DNA of 10,000 nucleotides from Conus ventricosus (GCA_018398815.1 CM031601.1:22215415-22225414), one strand, 5' to 3'; positions 1-6,937 are shown, counted from the first letter of the stretch. Made by a program: numbers and translations. Notes: generated by a model not told the origin, from the letters alone.

Positions 1-51
1 CTGGTGATGGGAATACAGAATTATAGGGGGTTGTTGGGTTGACACCGGGAA

Positions 52-110
<59 letters not shown>
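52..110. repeat. Poly-G homopolymer, 59 bases
   Basis: An uninterrupted run of 59 G residues. Runs this long are rare in assembled genomes and could form stacked G-quadruplexes. The G-rich bias continues to about position 180 (several runs of 5-7 G). Because the whole window is rich in overlong homopolymers, the exact length is doubtful and the run may be partly an artefact of base calling or assembly. No function is assigned. Confidence 0.9.
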
Positions 111-111
<1 letters not shown>

Positions 112-486
112 AGTGGATAGAGGAGGACCGGGTTGGTGGGGGCATGGGGGTGTTAAGGGGGAGGGGGGAGGGGGGCAGCTATCGATGACGCTCATTCAGA
201 AGCAGAAAGTTGGACTCATTTCAGGTACCAGACATGGTTGCCCTTATAAGGGGACAATACAGAGGATCTCAGATGACGTCACAAACAGATTTTTTTTTAA
301 ACTCTCCTTTGGCGACCGTTTTCGTTTTCTTTTTTAAAAAAAAAATGAAGCCGCGTTGCAACGTCATTTTCATATTAATTTTCCTTCACTAGAGTGTTTA
401 TGTTGTTCCAATAAATTATATCGATAGACAAAAGCGCGTGCCAATTGCAAGTCTTCTTGCGAGCAAATTTCAACAGCCATCTTTTT
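111..486. other. Unassigned intergenic sequence
   Basis: No gene or known repeat is recognised. The left end is G-rich and the right end is AT-rich. The reading frames here are short, overlap each other and have no domain-like composition. The only motif worth naming is a perfect cAMP-response-type palindrome TGACGTCA at 274-281, which by itself is weak evidence of regulation. Confidence 0.6.
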
Positions 487-487
487 G

Positions 488-517
488 CTCTCTCTCTCTC
501 TCCTCTCTCTCTCTCTC
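488..517. repeat. (CT)n microsatellite
   Basis: About 30 bases of CT dinucleotides with one TCC interruption near 502. It is an ordinary imperfect dinucleotide repeat with strict pyrimidine/purine strand asymmetry. Confidence 0.9.
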
Positions 518-554
518 AGGACGAACAACTCATCAACTTTCAAGCATTTGTGAA

Positions 555-658
555 GATATGTGTGTTTGTTACAATTTTTGTTAAGTCCTAGTCGCTAGTC
601 ATGCTAGATATGTGTGTTTGTTACAATTTTTGTTAAGTCCTAGTCGCTAGTCTTGCTT
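555..658. repeat. Two-copy 52-bp tandem repeat
   Basis: Two adjacent units with a 52-base period, 555-606 and 607-658. The first 46 bases of each unit are identical (555-600 and 607-652). The last six differ at two positions (ATGCTA versus TTGCTT). Near identity implies a recent duplication, or a collapsed or expanded minisatellite. Each unit contains CTAGTCGCTAGTC, itself a short internal repeat. No coding potential is seen. Confidence 0.9.
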
Positions 659-763
659 GGTTAGTCCCTTAGCGGGGCAAGGGCCGGGTGAAAAAAAAGC
701 ATGTGTTTGCTTATCTGTTACCCTTGGAAATAAAGACTGTCATCATCATCATCATCATCATCT
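659..763 (+). mobile_element. Possible retroposon 3' tail ending in (CAT)n
   Basis: About 80 bases of unique sequence run into AATAAAG at about 730 and then directly into a (CAT)n repeat at 741-762. A unique 3' segment ending in an AATAAA-like motif plus a simple-repeat tail is typical of many SINE and LINE 3' ends. I see no RNA polymerase III A or B box upstream and no LINE coding region, so this is only a candidate. It could equally be a microsatellite that arose next to unique DNA. Confidence 0.25.
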
Positions 764-771
764 CTCTCTCT
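741..771. repeat. (CAT)n then (CT)n microsatellite
   Basis: About seven CAT units pass directly into CT dinucleotides and then, after a few bases, into the TG tract that begins near 777. This is a compound microsatellite. Confidence 0.9.
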
Positions 772-774
772 GTC

Positions 775-776
<2 letters not shown>

Positions 777-838
<62 letters not shown>

Positions 839-874
839 GTGTGTGTGTGTGTGTGTGTGAGTGGCGCGCGCGCG

Positions 875-922
<48 letters not shown>

Positions 923-979
923 GTGTGTGTGTGTGTGTGTGGTGTGTGAAAATGCACGCGCGTGCGTGTGTGTGTGTTG
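777..979. repeat. Long compound (TG)n tract with GC alternation
   Basis: About 200 bases of TG dinucleotides, broken by TTG slips (near 837 and 921), by a run of six GC units at 864-875 and by an alternating ACGCGCGTGCGTG stretch near 956-968. Alternating purine-pyrimidine DNA of this length, and GC alternation especially, is the classical Z-DNA-forming type. Cys/Val-rich or Thr/His-rich reading frames through it are repeat artefacts, not genes. Confidence 0.95.
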
Positions 980-1000
980 TTTAAGTTTGTAGCATCAGCT

Positions 1001-1030
1001 CTGTCTGTCTGTCTGTCTGTCTATCTGTCT
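1001..1030. repeat. (CTGT)n microsatellite
   Basis: Seven or so tetranucleotide units of CTGT with one CTAT variant near 1021-1024. It lies just left of the inverted-arm structure around the telomere-like array. Confidence 0.9.
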
Positions 1031-1035
1031 GGTAC

Positions 1036-1250
1036 GGTCCAGTTTGCCGCCGTGCCACCTTGCCGACTTTTATGCGTGCCAGTTTGCCGCGTACCAGATT
1101 GCTATCCCTAACCCTAACCCTAACCCTAACCTTAACCCTAACCCTAACCCTAAACCTAACCTAACCCTAACCCTAACCTAACCCTAAAGTACTGGCGCTG
1201 CGGCACGCGGCAAGTGGCACGCGGCAATCTGGCACGCGGCAAACTGGCAT
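1036..1250. mobile_element. Inverted arms of a 15-bp repeat around a telomeric array
   Basis: Two arms flank the CCCTAA array in opposite orientation. The inner part of the left arm (1076-1102) and the right arm (1224-1250) are reverse complements at 25 of 27 positions. Both arms are built from a 14-15-base unit. On the right, the unit ACGCGGCAANTGGC-like repeats about three times (1205-1248). On the left, its complement repeats less regularly from about 1038 (GTGCCA, TTGCCGC). Terminal inverted repeats around a simple-repeat core recall non-autonomous elements with microsatellite cores. A fold-back of subtelomeric satellite would look the same. I recognise no named family and see no target-site duplication. 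Confidence 0.6.
1104..1188. repeat. Interstitial telomeric repeat (CCCTAA)n
   Basis: About 85 bases of CCCTAA with variants (CCTTAA, CCTAAA, CCTAA), roughly fourteen units. It is the C-strand of the TTAGGG telomere repeat found in vertebrates, molluscs, echinoderms and most non-arthropod animals. The array is short and degenerate and unique sequence follows on both sides, so it is interstitial rather than a chromosome end. It sits exactly between two inverted arms. Confidence 0.9.
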
Positions 1251-2270
1251 GTCTCCATCGGAAAGAGGACAGGGGGGGGGGGGGAGATGCTAGGGTGAAA
1301 ACAACAAGGGATATTTCTAAAATGGTTTTTTTTTATTTACAAGAACGGGAGGGGGGGGGGGGGGGAAAAAAATATGTGGTTGGGTTTGGGTTTGGGTGGA
1401 AGAGGGGGGGTTTTTTCCCCCTTTCCCCCTTTGCAATAAAAAAAAATGGAGCTGTTGTTTTTTCAAATTTTCGGGCCTGCCTTCTGAACCATCAAAAAAA
1501 ATTTTTTCCCAAAAGATCCCCGGCCCCCCCCCCCCCCCCTTTTCCCCGGGGAATGGGAAAGCGGGTAAACCCCCCCCTTTTTCTCCCCTCCCTCCCTTTT
1601 TTAAAATTTTTTAAACAATTCAACAGGTGTTCCCAGCCCTTTTTTTCGAAAAGAAGATTTTTCACCTCTTATTTCCTGGCTTTTAACGGGTGTTGCAGTA
1701 ATTCCCAATCATTTCTTTTACTCCCCCCCGGTTCTAAAAAAAGTTTTCAATATAATTACTCCCAAAAAAACCAAAAAAAGCGCCCAAAAAACCAAAAAAA
1801 AAACCCCAAAAAAAAATTAACCAAAGGCAAAAAAAAAAATTGTCCTTTTTGTAATTTTTCCCAAAGAAAAACCCGACCGGGTGGACCGGTTAGAAACGTT
1901 TGAAAAAATAAAAAAAAAAATAAAAAAAGGGATTGATGAATTGATTTTTTTTAATTGGAGTTTTATGTTTGATGGTGTTGTGACTTTTTTAAAAGTGGAG
2001 TATGGGTTATGGCGGGAAAAAAAAAAAAGTATAAAAAAACTTTTTTTTGGGGGAGATGGTTTACTTTTTTTATACGGTGGCCGAGGATTTGCGAAGAGGA
2101 AAAGACCGAGGGGATTTTGAGGGAAGAATGGAACAAATGTGGAATGCAATGCTTTTTCGTGACTTTTTCCCCCCGGGGTGAGAGTTATATTACCCATTTA
2201 TCCTTTTTGTATAATTTATTTTTGTTTGAAATGAGGTTTAAAATTTTTTTTTTTTAAATTGTTAAGGTTA
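1251..2270. other. Homopolymer-rich sequence, no recognisable gene
   Basis: About 1 kb dominated by runs of 5-14 identical bases of all four kinds (for example G near 1273 and 1351, C near 1525, A near 1785-1835, T near 2040 and 2245). Open frames on both strands translate into Lys-, Phe-, Pro- and Gly-rich strings with no domain-like pattern, so I call none of them a gene. The texture suggests either strongly degenerate low-complexity DNA or poor-quality sequence in which real homopolymers are stretched. A decayed mobile element under this noise cannot be excluded. Confidence 0.6.
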
Positions 2271-2279
2271 GGATCGGAT

Positions 2280-2820
2280 TTTTTTAAGAGAAAGGGGTTT
2301 GATGAAAAGAGATGTGTGAGATGATGATGAGAGATGATGATGATGTGGTGTTGTGATATATGGGAGAGATGATATGGATGAAGATGCGTGGGGGAAAGAT
2401 GATTGTTGATGGATAGAGATGTTAGAGGGAATGATGAGGGTGAATAGGGATGAGAGATGATGAGATATGGTTTGGTGTGGATGAAAAGGAAAAAGAAAAG
2501 AGAGCGATGATGGGGGAATGATATGATGGAGAGATGGTGATGAATGTGTGGGGTTTTTTTTGGTGTTGATGATGAGATTGTGTTTGATTTTTAAATGTTT
2601 TAAAAAATGGTTTTGTAATATTTTGTTGTGATGAGATTGATATATGTTTTAATGGTATGTGATATATAGCACAGTAATTTAGTTTTTGATACTGTTTCTT
2701 TTAATAGGGTTATTTAAGTAATTGTAGTGTAAGTAGTAGAAGAAGTTGTGTAGGAAAAAAGAAGGTAGTAGTAGGAGTAGTATGGTTGGAAGTAGAATTT
2801 TGTTTTTGTCGTTTTGGGGG
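2280..2820. repeat. C-depleted, GAT/GTT-rich degenerate repeat
   Basis: In this roughly 540-base stretch the + strand has almost no C: several consecutive 60-base lines contain zero or one. Degenerate GATGAT units dominate 2310-2580 and GTA/GTT units the rest. It is probably a decayed trinucleotide array. No gene is visible. Confidence 0.75.
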
Positions 2821-2849
2821 TTTTGTTATTTTTCGTTAGAGTGTGGTTT

Positions 2850-3240
2850 TCCAATTTAAAAACTTTTTCTATATTTTTGTTTTTAATTTTTTAACCATTA
2901 CTATTATTATAAATCGATTTTATTATTTTGTTTTATTTATACATCATTATCATCACATCCATATTATTTTTTTAAATAAATATTATATCCATATAAATAA
3001 TTAATTATTTATTATTATTAAAATTAATTTTATATTTTTTTATTTTAAAATTAATTTTTTATTACCAATTATTTTTTATTTTTCGTTGTTTTAAAATTTT
3101 TTTTCCTCATTATTATTTTCCTCTTTATAATTCACCCCAAAATTACTCACATTCTTCATCCCACAAATTATTAATTAAAAAATTTTTTTTATTTATAAAA
3201 CCCTTTGTTGGAATTATTTAATTATAAGCTTTAAAGTAGG
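2850..3240. repeat. G-depleted, ATT/ATC-rich repeat
   Basis: The + strand here is almost free of G (most of 2941-3180 has none or a few) and consists of ATT, ATC and TTTTA units, for example ATCATTATCATCACATCC at 2943-2960. It is the complement type of the GAT tract to its left and forms the left flank of the LTR element. Similar ATT/ATC-rich DNA follows the element after 9906, consistent with insertion into such a repeat. Confidence 0.75.
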
Positions 3241-3553
3241 GCCCCAAAAATAATAACCTTGGGGAACGCCCCACCAGGGACAATTTTTCCGCCTCAGTCA
3301 TTGGGGCCCTGTTGGACCGCCCAATTAACAGAGGGTTCTGGGGGCGACCCCCCCAAACGCTGCCTTTTACCGCCCCCGTGTCACGAACAGCCCACGGGGG
3401 AAACTCCTGAGGGAAACCCGGGAAAAGGGGGGAAAGAAGGGGAAAAGGGAAGGCCCAGTTAGAAGGGTGTGGGGGGGGGAAGGATGTTTGGGGGGGGAAA
3501 TTAGCAATAAATTAGATGCCCAATTGACCACACAGAGAAAAAGGGTTTCGGCG

Positions 3554-3561
3554 TGACGTCA
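3554..3561. promoter_or_regulatory. CRE-type palindrome in 5' LTR
   Basis: A perfect TGACGTCA octamer, the binding sequence of CREB/ATF factors, in the part of the LTR expected to be U3. The equivalent place in the 3' LTR (about 8927-8935, GTGACTGTC) has lost it. The motif alone is suggestive; activity is not shown. Confidence 0.3.
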
Positions 3562-3639
3562 TGATTTGAATGTCCAAGGGAATTAGAGGGGGGCTAACTT
3601 CGGGTGTCAGGGCGGTAAAAATATGAAATGGTACTCCCC

Positions 3640-4080
3640 TTTTTGGGGACAGATGGGAAACGAAAAAAAAAAGGAATGCGTGAGGGGAGAGAAAAAAGGG
3701 GGAAAAAACGAACAGGAGAAGAGGAGGGAAAAAGTTGGGGGGGAAAGTAGGCTCTCGCCTACGGAAGGCGGGGGAGATGAGAACGACAAGAGAACGGGGG
3801 GGGAACAAACAGAAAACAGAAAAGGGGGAGAGGTTCTAGGTCTCTTAGAGAAAAGAGAGAGATGAGGGGAAAGAAAAAACCCAAAATTTGGGAAATTAGC
3901 ATGAATGTCGAAAGGGGAAAGGCTGAGGAAGATAGGGAAAGGGGAAAGAGTGAAATAATGAAAAAAGAAAAGAAGAAAAAAAAAAGAAAGAAAAGAACCT
4001 TCCCATTGATAAGAGCAGATGAAAAAGGAGAGAGAAGTGCAATGCTTTAATGCAGGAAAAAAGAAAGGAGAACAGATCGA
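3640..4080 (+). repeat. Purine-rich tract of the LTR
   Basis: About 440 bases made mostly of A and G on the + strand, with long oligo-A and oligo-G runs. The counterpart in the 3' LTR is 9020-9420. The reading frames through it (Lys/Glu-rich forward, Phe/Pro/Ser-rich reverse) result from this composition and are not genes. Conservation in both LTRs shows that the bias belonged to the element rather than to this locus. Confidence 0.75.
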
Positions 4081-4350
4081 TGTTATAGCCTGTTCTATCC
4101 TCACTGGGTTCGACCTCGTATTTGGCCCCGGCCACTTTCTCAGCCAGTCCCCCGAAAAAACCCAGCATCCGCTTGCCCGGGTGAAGAAACCAAAAACCAC
4201 CCCAGATTGTGCGCGTTGTGAAAGTGCAGTGAAAGAAAAAAAAAAGGGGAAAGAAAAAGGACATGTTCGTGAATAGTTAAGTCACCGGGCCCAGGTAAAG
4301 TAGAATTTTTTTACCCGGGTTAGAAATGATTTTTTTTAGATAAATATTTT

Positions 4351-4394
4351 GTGAAGTTCAGGAAAGAGAGAATGTTTTTATATTTTTTGATTCC
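4351..4394 (+). promoter_or_regulatory. Best-conserved LTR block with TATA-like core
   Basis: A stretch of about 44 bases starting GTGAAGTTCAGG and ending TTTTTTGATTCC matches 9709-9752 with a single visible mismatch, while its surroundings differ by many indels. It contains TTTTTATATTTTTT, which could serve as a TATA-like element, but it lies only about 200 bases from the LTR end. A role in R/U5 or RNA processing is equally possible. The function is inferred from conservation only. Confidence 0.35.
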
Positions 4395-4558
4395 TTTGCA
4401 TTGATGTTTCGTTTTTTAAAAACATGTTAGAAAAAGTTTTGACTTACTAGTGGTTTGATGTGACGAAGGCCAAATAAGAATGAATTGTAAAAAAGCTGTG
4501 GTGTTTTGGGTTGCGCTAGCCCTTTCTCCCCCAAAATTTTCCCGGGTTGAAAATTTTT

Positions 4559-4575
4559 TGGCGAGCCTGCCGGGA
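4559..4575 (+). other. Primer-binding site, tRNA-Arg type
   Basis: TGGCGAGCCTGCCGGGA lies immediately after the 5' LTR and starts with TGG, the complement of a tRNA CCA end. It agrees at 15 of 17 positions with the complement of the 3' end of animal tRNA-Arg(ACG) as I know it (acceptor stem and part of the TpsiC stem). Its place fixes the inner edge of the 5' LTR and implies minus-strand DNA synthesis primed by tRNA-Arg. Mismatches fall at positions 10 and 14. Confidence 0.65.
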
Positions 4576-4934
4576 TATTCTGGCCCATTTTTTTTTAAAT
4601 TGTTCAACTTCTCAAGAGGAACTGGGGGGATTCAGTATTGTAATCCAAAGAAAAGGGGGTTTGTCTTACTTATGCCCCAAAGATAGTTAAATAAGGTTGG
4701 CATTGTTCCCCAAGATATTTTTATTAGGCTTGGCTTCACCCCCAGGTCTCATTTCGCACAGATTGCTTAGTTCGCTCTCTGGGGGTCAGGCGCGGGGCGT
4801 CTTATAAAAAAAATACGTTGCCCAAGCAAATATTATATTCATGGATTGTGCTTTTACGCCCTCGTGTGGGTAACACCATTTGGCTTCGTAGTAAAAAAAT
4901 CTTGTTCAAAAAAAAAAAAAAAAAGAAAGAGAAA
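4576..4934 (+). other. Untranslated leader of the retrotransposon
   Basis: About 360 bases between primer site and candidate gag start, with no coding pattern. It contains a perfect 8-base inverted repeat, ACCCCCAG at 4738-4745 and CTGGGGGT at 4779-4786, separated by 33 bases. A hairpin here is where dimerisation or packaging signals lie in related elements. That role is only a guess. Confidence 0.5.
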
Positions 4935-6060
4935 ATGGGGAAAAAAAGAACACCCCTATTGAAAAACTCGTGAGGTCGCTCGTGATTTAGGTTACTGGGA
5001 GATAGTTGCGTGAAATTTGTTGAAACCAAAAAAGATGGAAAGGAAACCGCAGAAAGACGCCTGTCGCATTGGAAATAGCAGAGCGGGAAAAGGCTAAAAG
5101 AGCAAGAAAAAAAAAAAAATTAAGGATTCGGGGCAAATGATAATCAGGTGGGGAGGAAAACAAAAGAAGAAGCGGGAAACAAAAAGAAAAAGGGAAGCGC
5201 GGGGAAAACGGAAAGTTTAAAAGGTTCAATTAGATTTGGGGAGAAAGGGGGAAATAAAAAGGGGAGACCACCGAGGTGTTTCATTTTCCGTGCTCTGGCG
5301 CGTATGCTCCCCGACCCAAGTTCCCAAAAATTTGGGAAAGGGAACGTTTCGTTTGATGCATACTCAGCGTTTCAAAACTTTGAACCAGGGGTTTGGGCCT
5401 CCAGAAGAGGGGGCGTCATTTTGTCGCGCTATTGGGGGGAAAGGTTGAATTTTCCGCTTCCCAAAGCAGACACCCAATCTGTTTTTTTGTGCTGGAAAGG
5501 GAAATTTTTGATGAAAGGATTTGACCTGACAGGGGGGGGTTCGGGAAAAATTTTCGTTCAGCAAAATTTTACAACAGGTGAGAGTACACTCATTTGGTGC
5601 AGTCGATCACATTTTGAAAAATGGTTAGATTTAGGGGAAAACAAAAGAAGGAGTTTGCTGAATTGAAAGAGCTATTTAAAAAACAGATTTTGTCGGTTGG
5701 GGCCCTGATTTAAACCCATACATTTGAAAAAGACAGCCAGAGACAGCAGGGATTTGTTAAGTTCGCAGAGGTTATAGAGGGGCACGTTTGGCCAAAGGGC
5801 GGGAGAAACCGGGTGCTAGGAAAGGGTGAAAAGGTGCAAGGAGCCGGGGGAGTTTTCTGCAAATCTTTCAAACCCTGGTGGGGGAGAAGGAAGGGGAAAG
5901 GGCATTTGGTGTTTATTTGTCACAAGAAGGGACATGTGGCGAGGGACTGTCGTGGGTTCAGAAGAGCAGCCCTTTCAAGAGGGGTAAGGGGCGTCAAGGG
6001 GAAAAGATGCGTGGAACCAAAGGGATTCATCGAAAAGGGGGGAGGCAGCCCATGGCTACA
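4935..6060 (+). pseudogene. gag: gag remnant: SCAN-like capsid and zinc knuckle
   Basis: Structural polyprotein of the element, which would form the virus-like particle and bind RNA. A possible start is ATG 4935 (MGKKRTPLLKNS, then a frameshift). Pieces follow in shifting frames: an acidic/basic helical segment LEIAEREKAKRAR (5069-5107); a capsid part at 5148-5666 with NVSFDAY and, near its end, TLIWCSRSHFEKWLDLG; then KKEFAELKELF (5645-5677), KDSQRQQGFVKFAEVIEGH (about 5730-5787) and the nucleocapsid knuckle CHKKGHVARDC (5918-5950). The helical block with W/L-rich spacing, followed by a predicted return to FAE and a GH close, resembles the SCAN-like fold of Gmr1-type Gag. The first Cys of the CCHC knuckle reads Val (5909-5911), likely through a one-base shift. 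At least five frame changes make it non-functional as written. Confidence 0.75.
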
Positions 6061-6084
6061 CTGGACAGCAGCAGTGTCAGGGAT

Positions 6085-6374
6085 AGAGGGCCTAGGTGAG
6101 GGTTCGTTACCAGTGGGAAGAAGGGTGGATTGGCCCGCAGAGGTTAAAGGTTCGAACAGGTTGTTTTATGCGGGTAGTACGAACAACGCTGGTCGATAAA
6201 GGGGGTTTGAAGGGCAAAATCCCGCCTGTACTCAATCGATGGGACGTGAGGGAGTTTCCATTGCTAAATAGAATACGTACCCCTTTTTCTCGGCAGTTTT
6301 CTGCGTTTGGGGTGGAAAACCCCTTCCGATTTTATCATTGGAAAATTCCAGGTGCAAGGGTCCAGGGGATCTAG
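6085..6374 (+). pseudogene. Retroviral-type aspartic protease remnant
   Basis: Would cleave the Gag-Pol polyprotein. The frame at 6096-6374 contains RLKVRTGCF where the active-site loop D-S/T-G is expected. The codon at 6153-6155 is CGA (Arg), so the catalytic Asp is missing, perhaps through loss of one codon. Downstream VREFPLLNRI and PFRFYHWKIPGARVQG correspond to the flap and to the second hydrophobic-Gly motif (usually I-I-G-N) ending in PGAR. Length (about 90 residues) fits the family. It follows the gag knuckle closely, as in gag-pro-pol elements. Identification rests on position and partial motifs; the enzyme would be inactive. Confidence 0.6.
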
Positions 6375-6564
6375 TTTTTGACTGACGGGGCAGCATTCAA
6401 ACACGGAGCAAGAAGGAGGAAAGGGATAAAAAAAGTTTGTCTTCCAGCAAGGGAATCAGGCATAGATGTGTCGCCTGATAGTTTAGGGCGGGGGCAGGAA
6501 AAGCCCTTCGCTCGTGAAATTTGGGGTTGGCAAGAGTGGAGAGAAACAGGGGTTAGAGGGGGGT
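6375..6564 (+). pseudogene. Linker between protease and integrase
   Basis: A charged segment including GIDVSPDSLGRGQEKP (about 6456-6503) in the frame starting at 6378. Such a segment, ending in a short helical Asp/Ser/Leu motif just ahead of the integrase zinc domain, is seen in many gypsy polyproteins. It has no catalytic residues. It matters because it joins protease directly to integrase with no room for a reverse transcriptase between them. Confidence 0.5.
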
Positions 6565-6937
6565 GAGACAGAATTTCTTGTGAAAGGGGGGGCTGTTGTA
6601 CCGATGTTTACCCGGGGAAACGGGAAGGTACACCAGTTAGAGGTACCGCTGTTTCGTGACACTGTTATGTCAGTGGGTCCGATCGCTCATGGGGAGTCAT
6701 TCGGGACGGGGAAAACGGCCTGACCGGAGCTTTGAGATTTTTTATTGGGGCCCGGGCAATGGGAGAATAAAACGTTTCTGCATGTCATGTGACGTGTGTC
6801 AAAGGTCAGCCACAAAGGGGGGGAAGAGGAAGGCGCCTCTTAAACATCCCCCTTTAATTGACCACCCATTCGGATTTGATTGTTTTATTTTATTGGGCCC
6901 CAAATTTGCCCCGTTCCAAAGGTGGGCACGGGGATGA
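6565..6937 (+). pseudogene. Integrase N-terminal zinc-binding domain (truncated)
   Basis: Integrase would join element DNA to the host chromosome. Two frames cover it. First comes TEFLVKGGAVVPMFTRGNGK (about 6571-6630) and RDTVMSVGPIAHGESFGTGK, with one of the two expected zinc-binding His residues. Then, after a shift near 6720, come EIFYWGPGNGRIKRFC and SCDVCQRSATKGGKRKAPL, where the CX2C pair is at 6788-6799. The FYW...C..C-CQR pattern is diagnostic of gypsy/retroviral integrase H2C2 domains. The next segment (LIDHPFGFDCFILLGPKFAP) is the start of the catalytic core up to the D-x-x-GP motif. The rest of the core (second Asp, Glu) is not found. Upstream of reverse transcriptase, unlike most gypsy elements. 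Confidence 0.8.

Larger units (their letters stand above)
3260..4558 (+). repeat. 5' long terminal repeat (about 1.3 kb)
   Basis: It aligns along its length with 8524-9906. Shared landmarks in order: GGGCCC followed by CCAATTAA (5' 3304-3328); GGCGTGAC with AAGGGAAWT (3550-3590); GGCGGTAAAAATA (3611); AGGCTCTCGCCT (3750); a purine-rich tract (3640-4080); GGTTCGACCTC (4107-4117); GTGAATAGTTAA (4269-4280); and a near-perfect block at 4351-4394. The match fades just before the primer-binding site at 4559. The two LTRs differ by many indels, mostly in homopolymers, so an insertion date cannot be read off by eye. It would have carried promoter, R region and poly(A) signals. An AATAAA occurs at 3506-3511 but is not kept in the other copy. 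Confidence 0.85.

Noticed and set aside
657..984. Open frames giving Cys/Val, Ile/His or Thr/His repeats
   Set aside because: They are translations of CAT and TG microsatellites on both strands, with no gene-like composition outside the repeat.
1104..1188. A true chromosome end (telomere)
   Set aside because: The array is short and degenerate and is followed by about 9 kb of other sequence, with matching inverted arms on both sides.
1001..1250. CRISPR-like array (short repeats with spacers)
   Set aside because: The 14-15-base units are directly adjacent without spacers, are inverted around a telomeric array, and lie in a eukaryotic repeat context.
1214..2257. Several long open frames on both strands, up to 229 codons
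   Set aside because: They consist of homopolymer-encoded Lys, Phe, Pro and Gly strings. No domain, signal peptide or consistent codon pattern is seen, and overlapping frames look equally good.
4107..4117. RNA polymerase III B box (GGTTCGACCTC) and a tRNA-like SINE within the LTR, also at 9460-9470
   Set aside because: No A box at a suitable distance upstream and no tRNA-like fold could be traced. Conservation in both copies is explained by LTR identity.
3512..4264. Reverse-strand frames rich in Phe, Ser, Pro and Leu resembling membrane proteins
   Set aside because: They are the complement of the purine-rich LTR tract. The same pattern recurs in the 3' LTR, so it is compositional.
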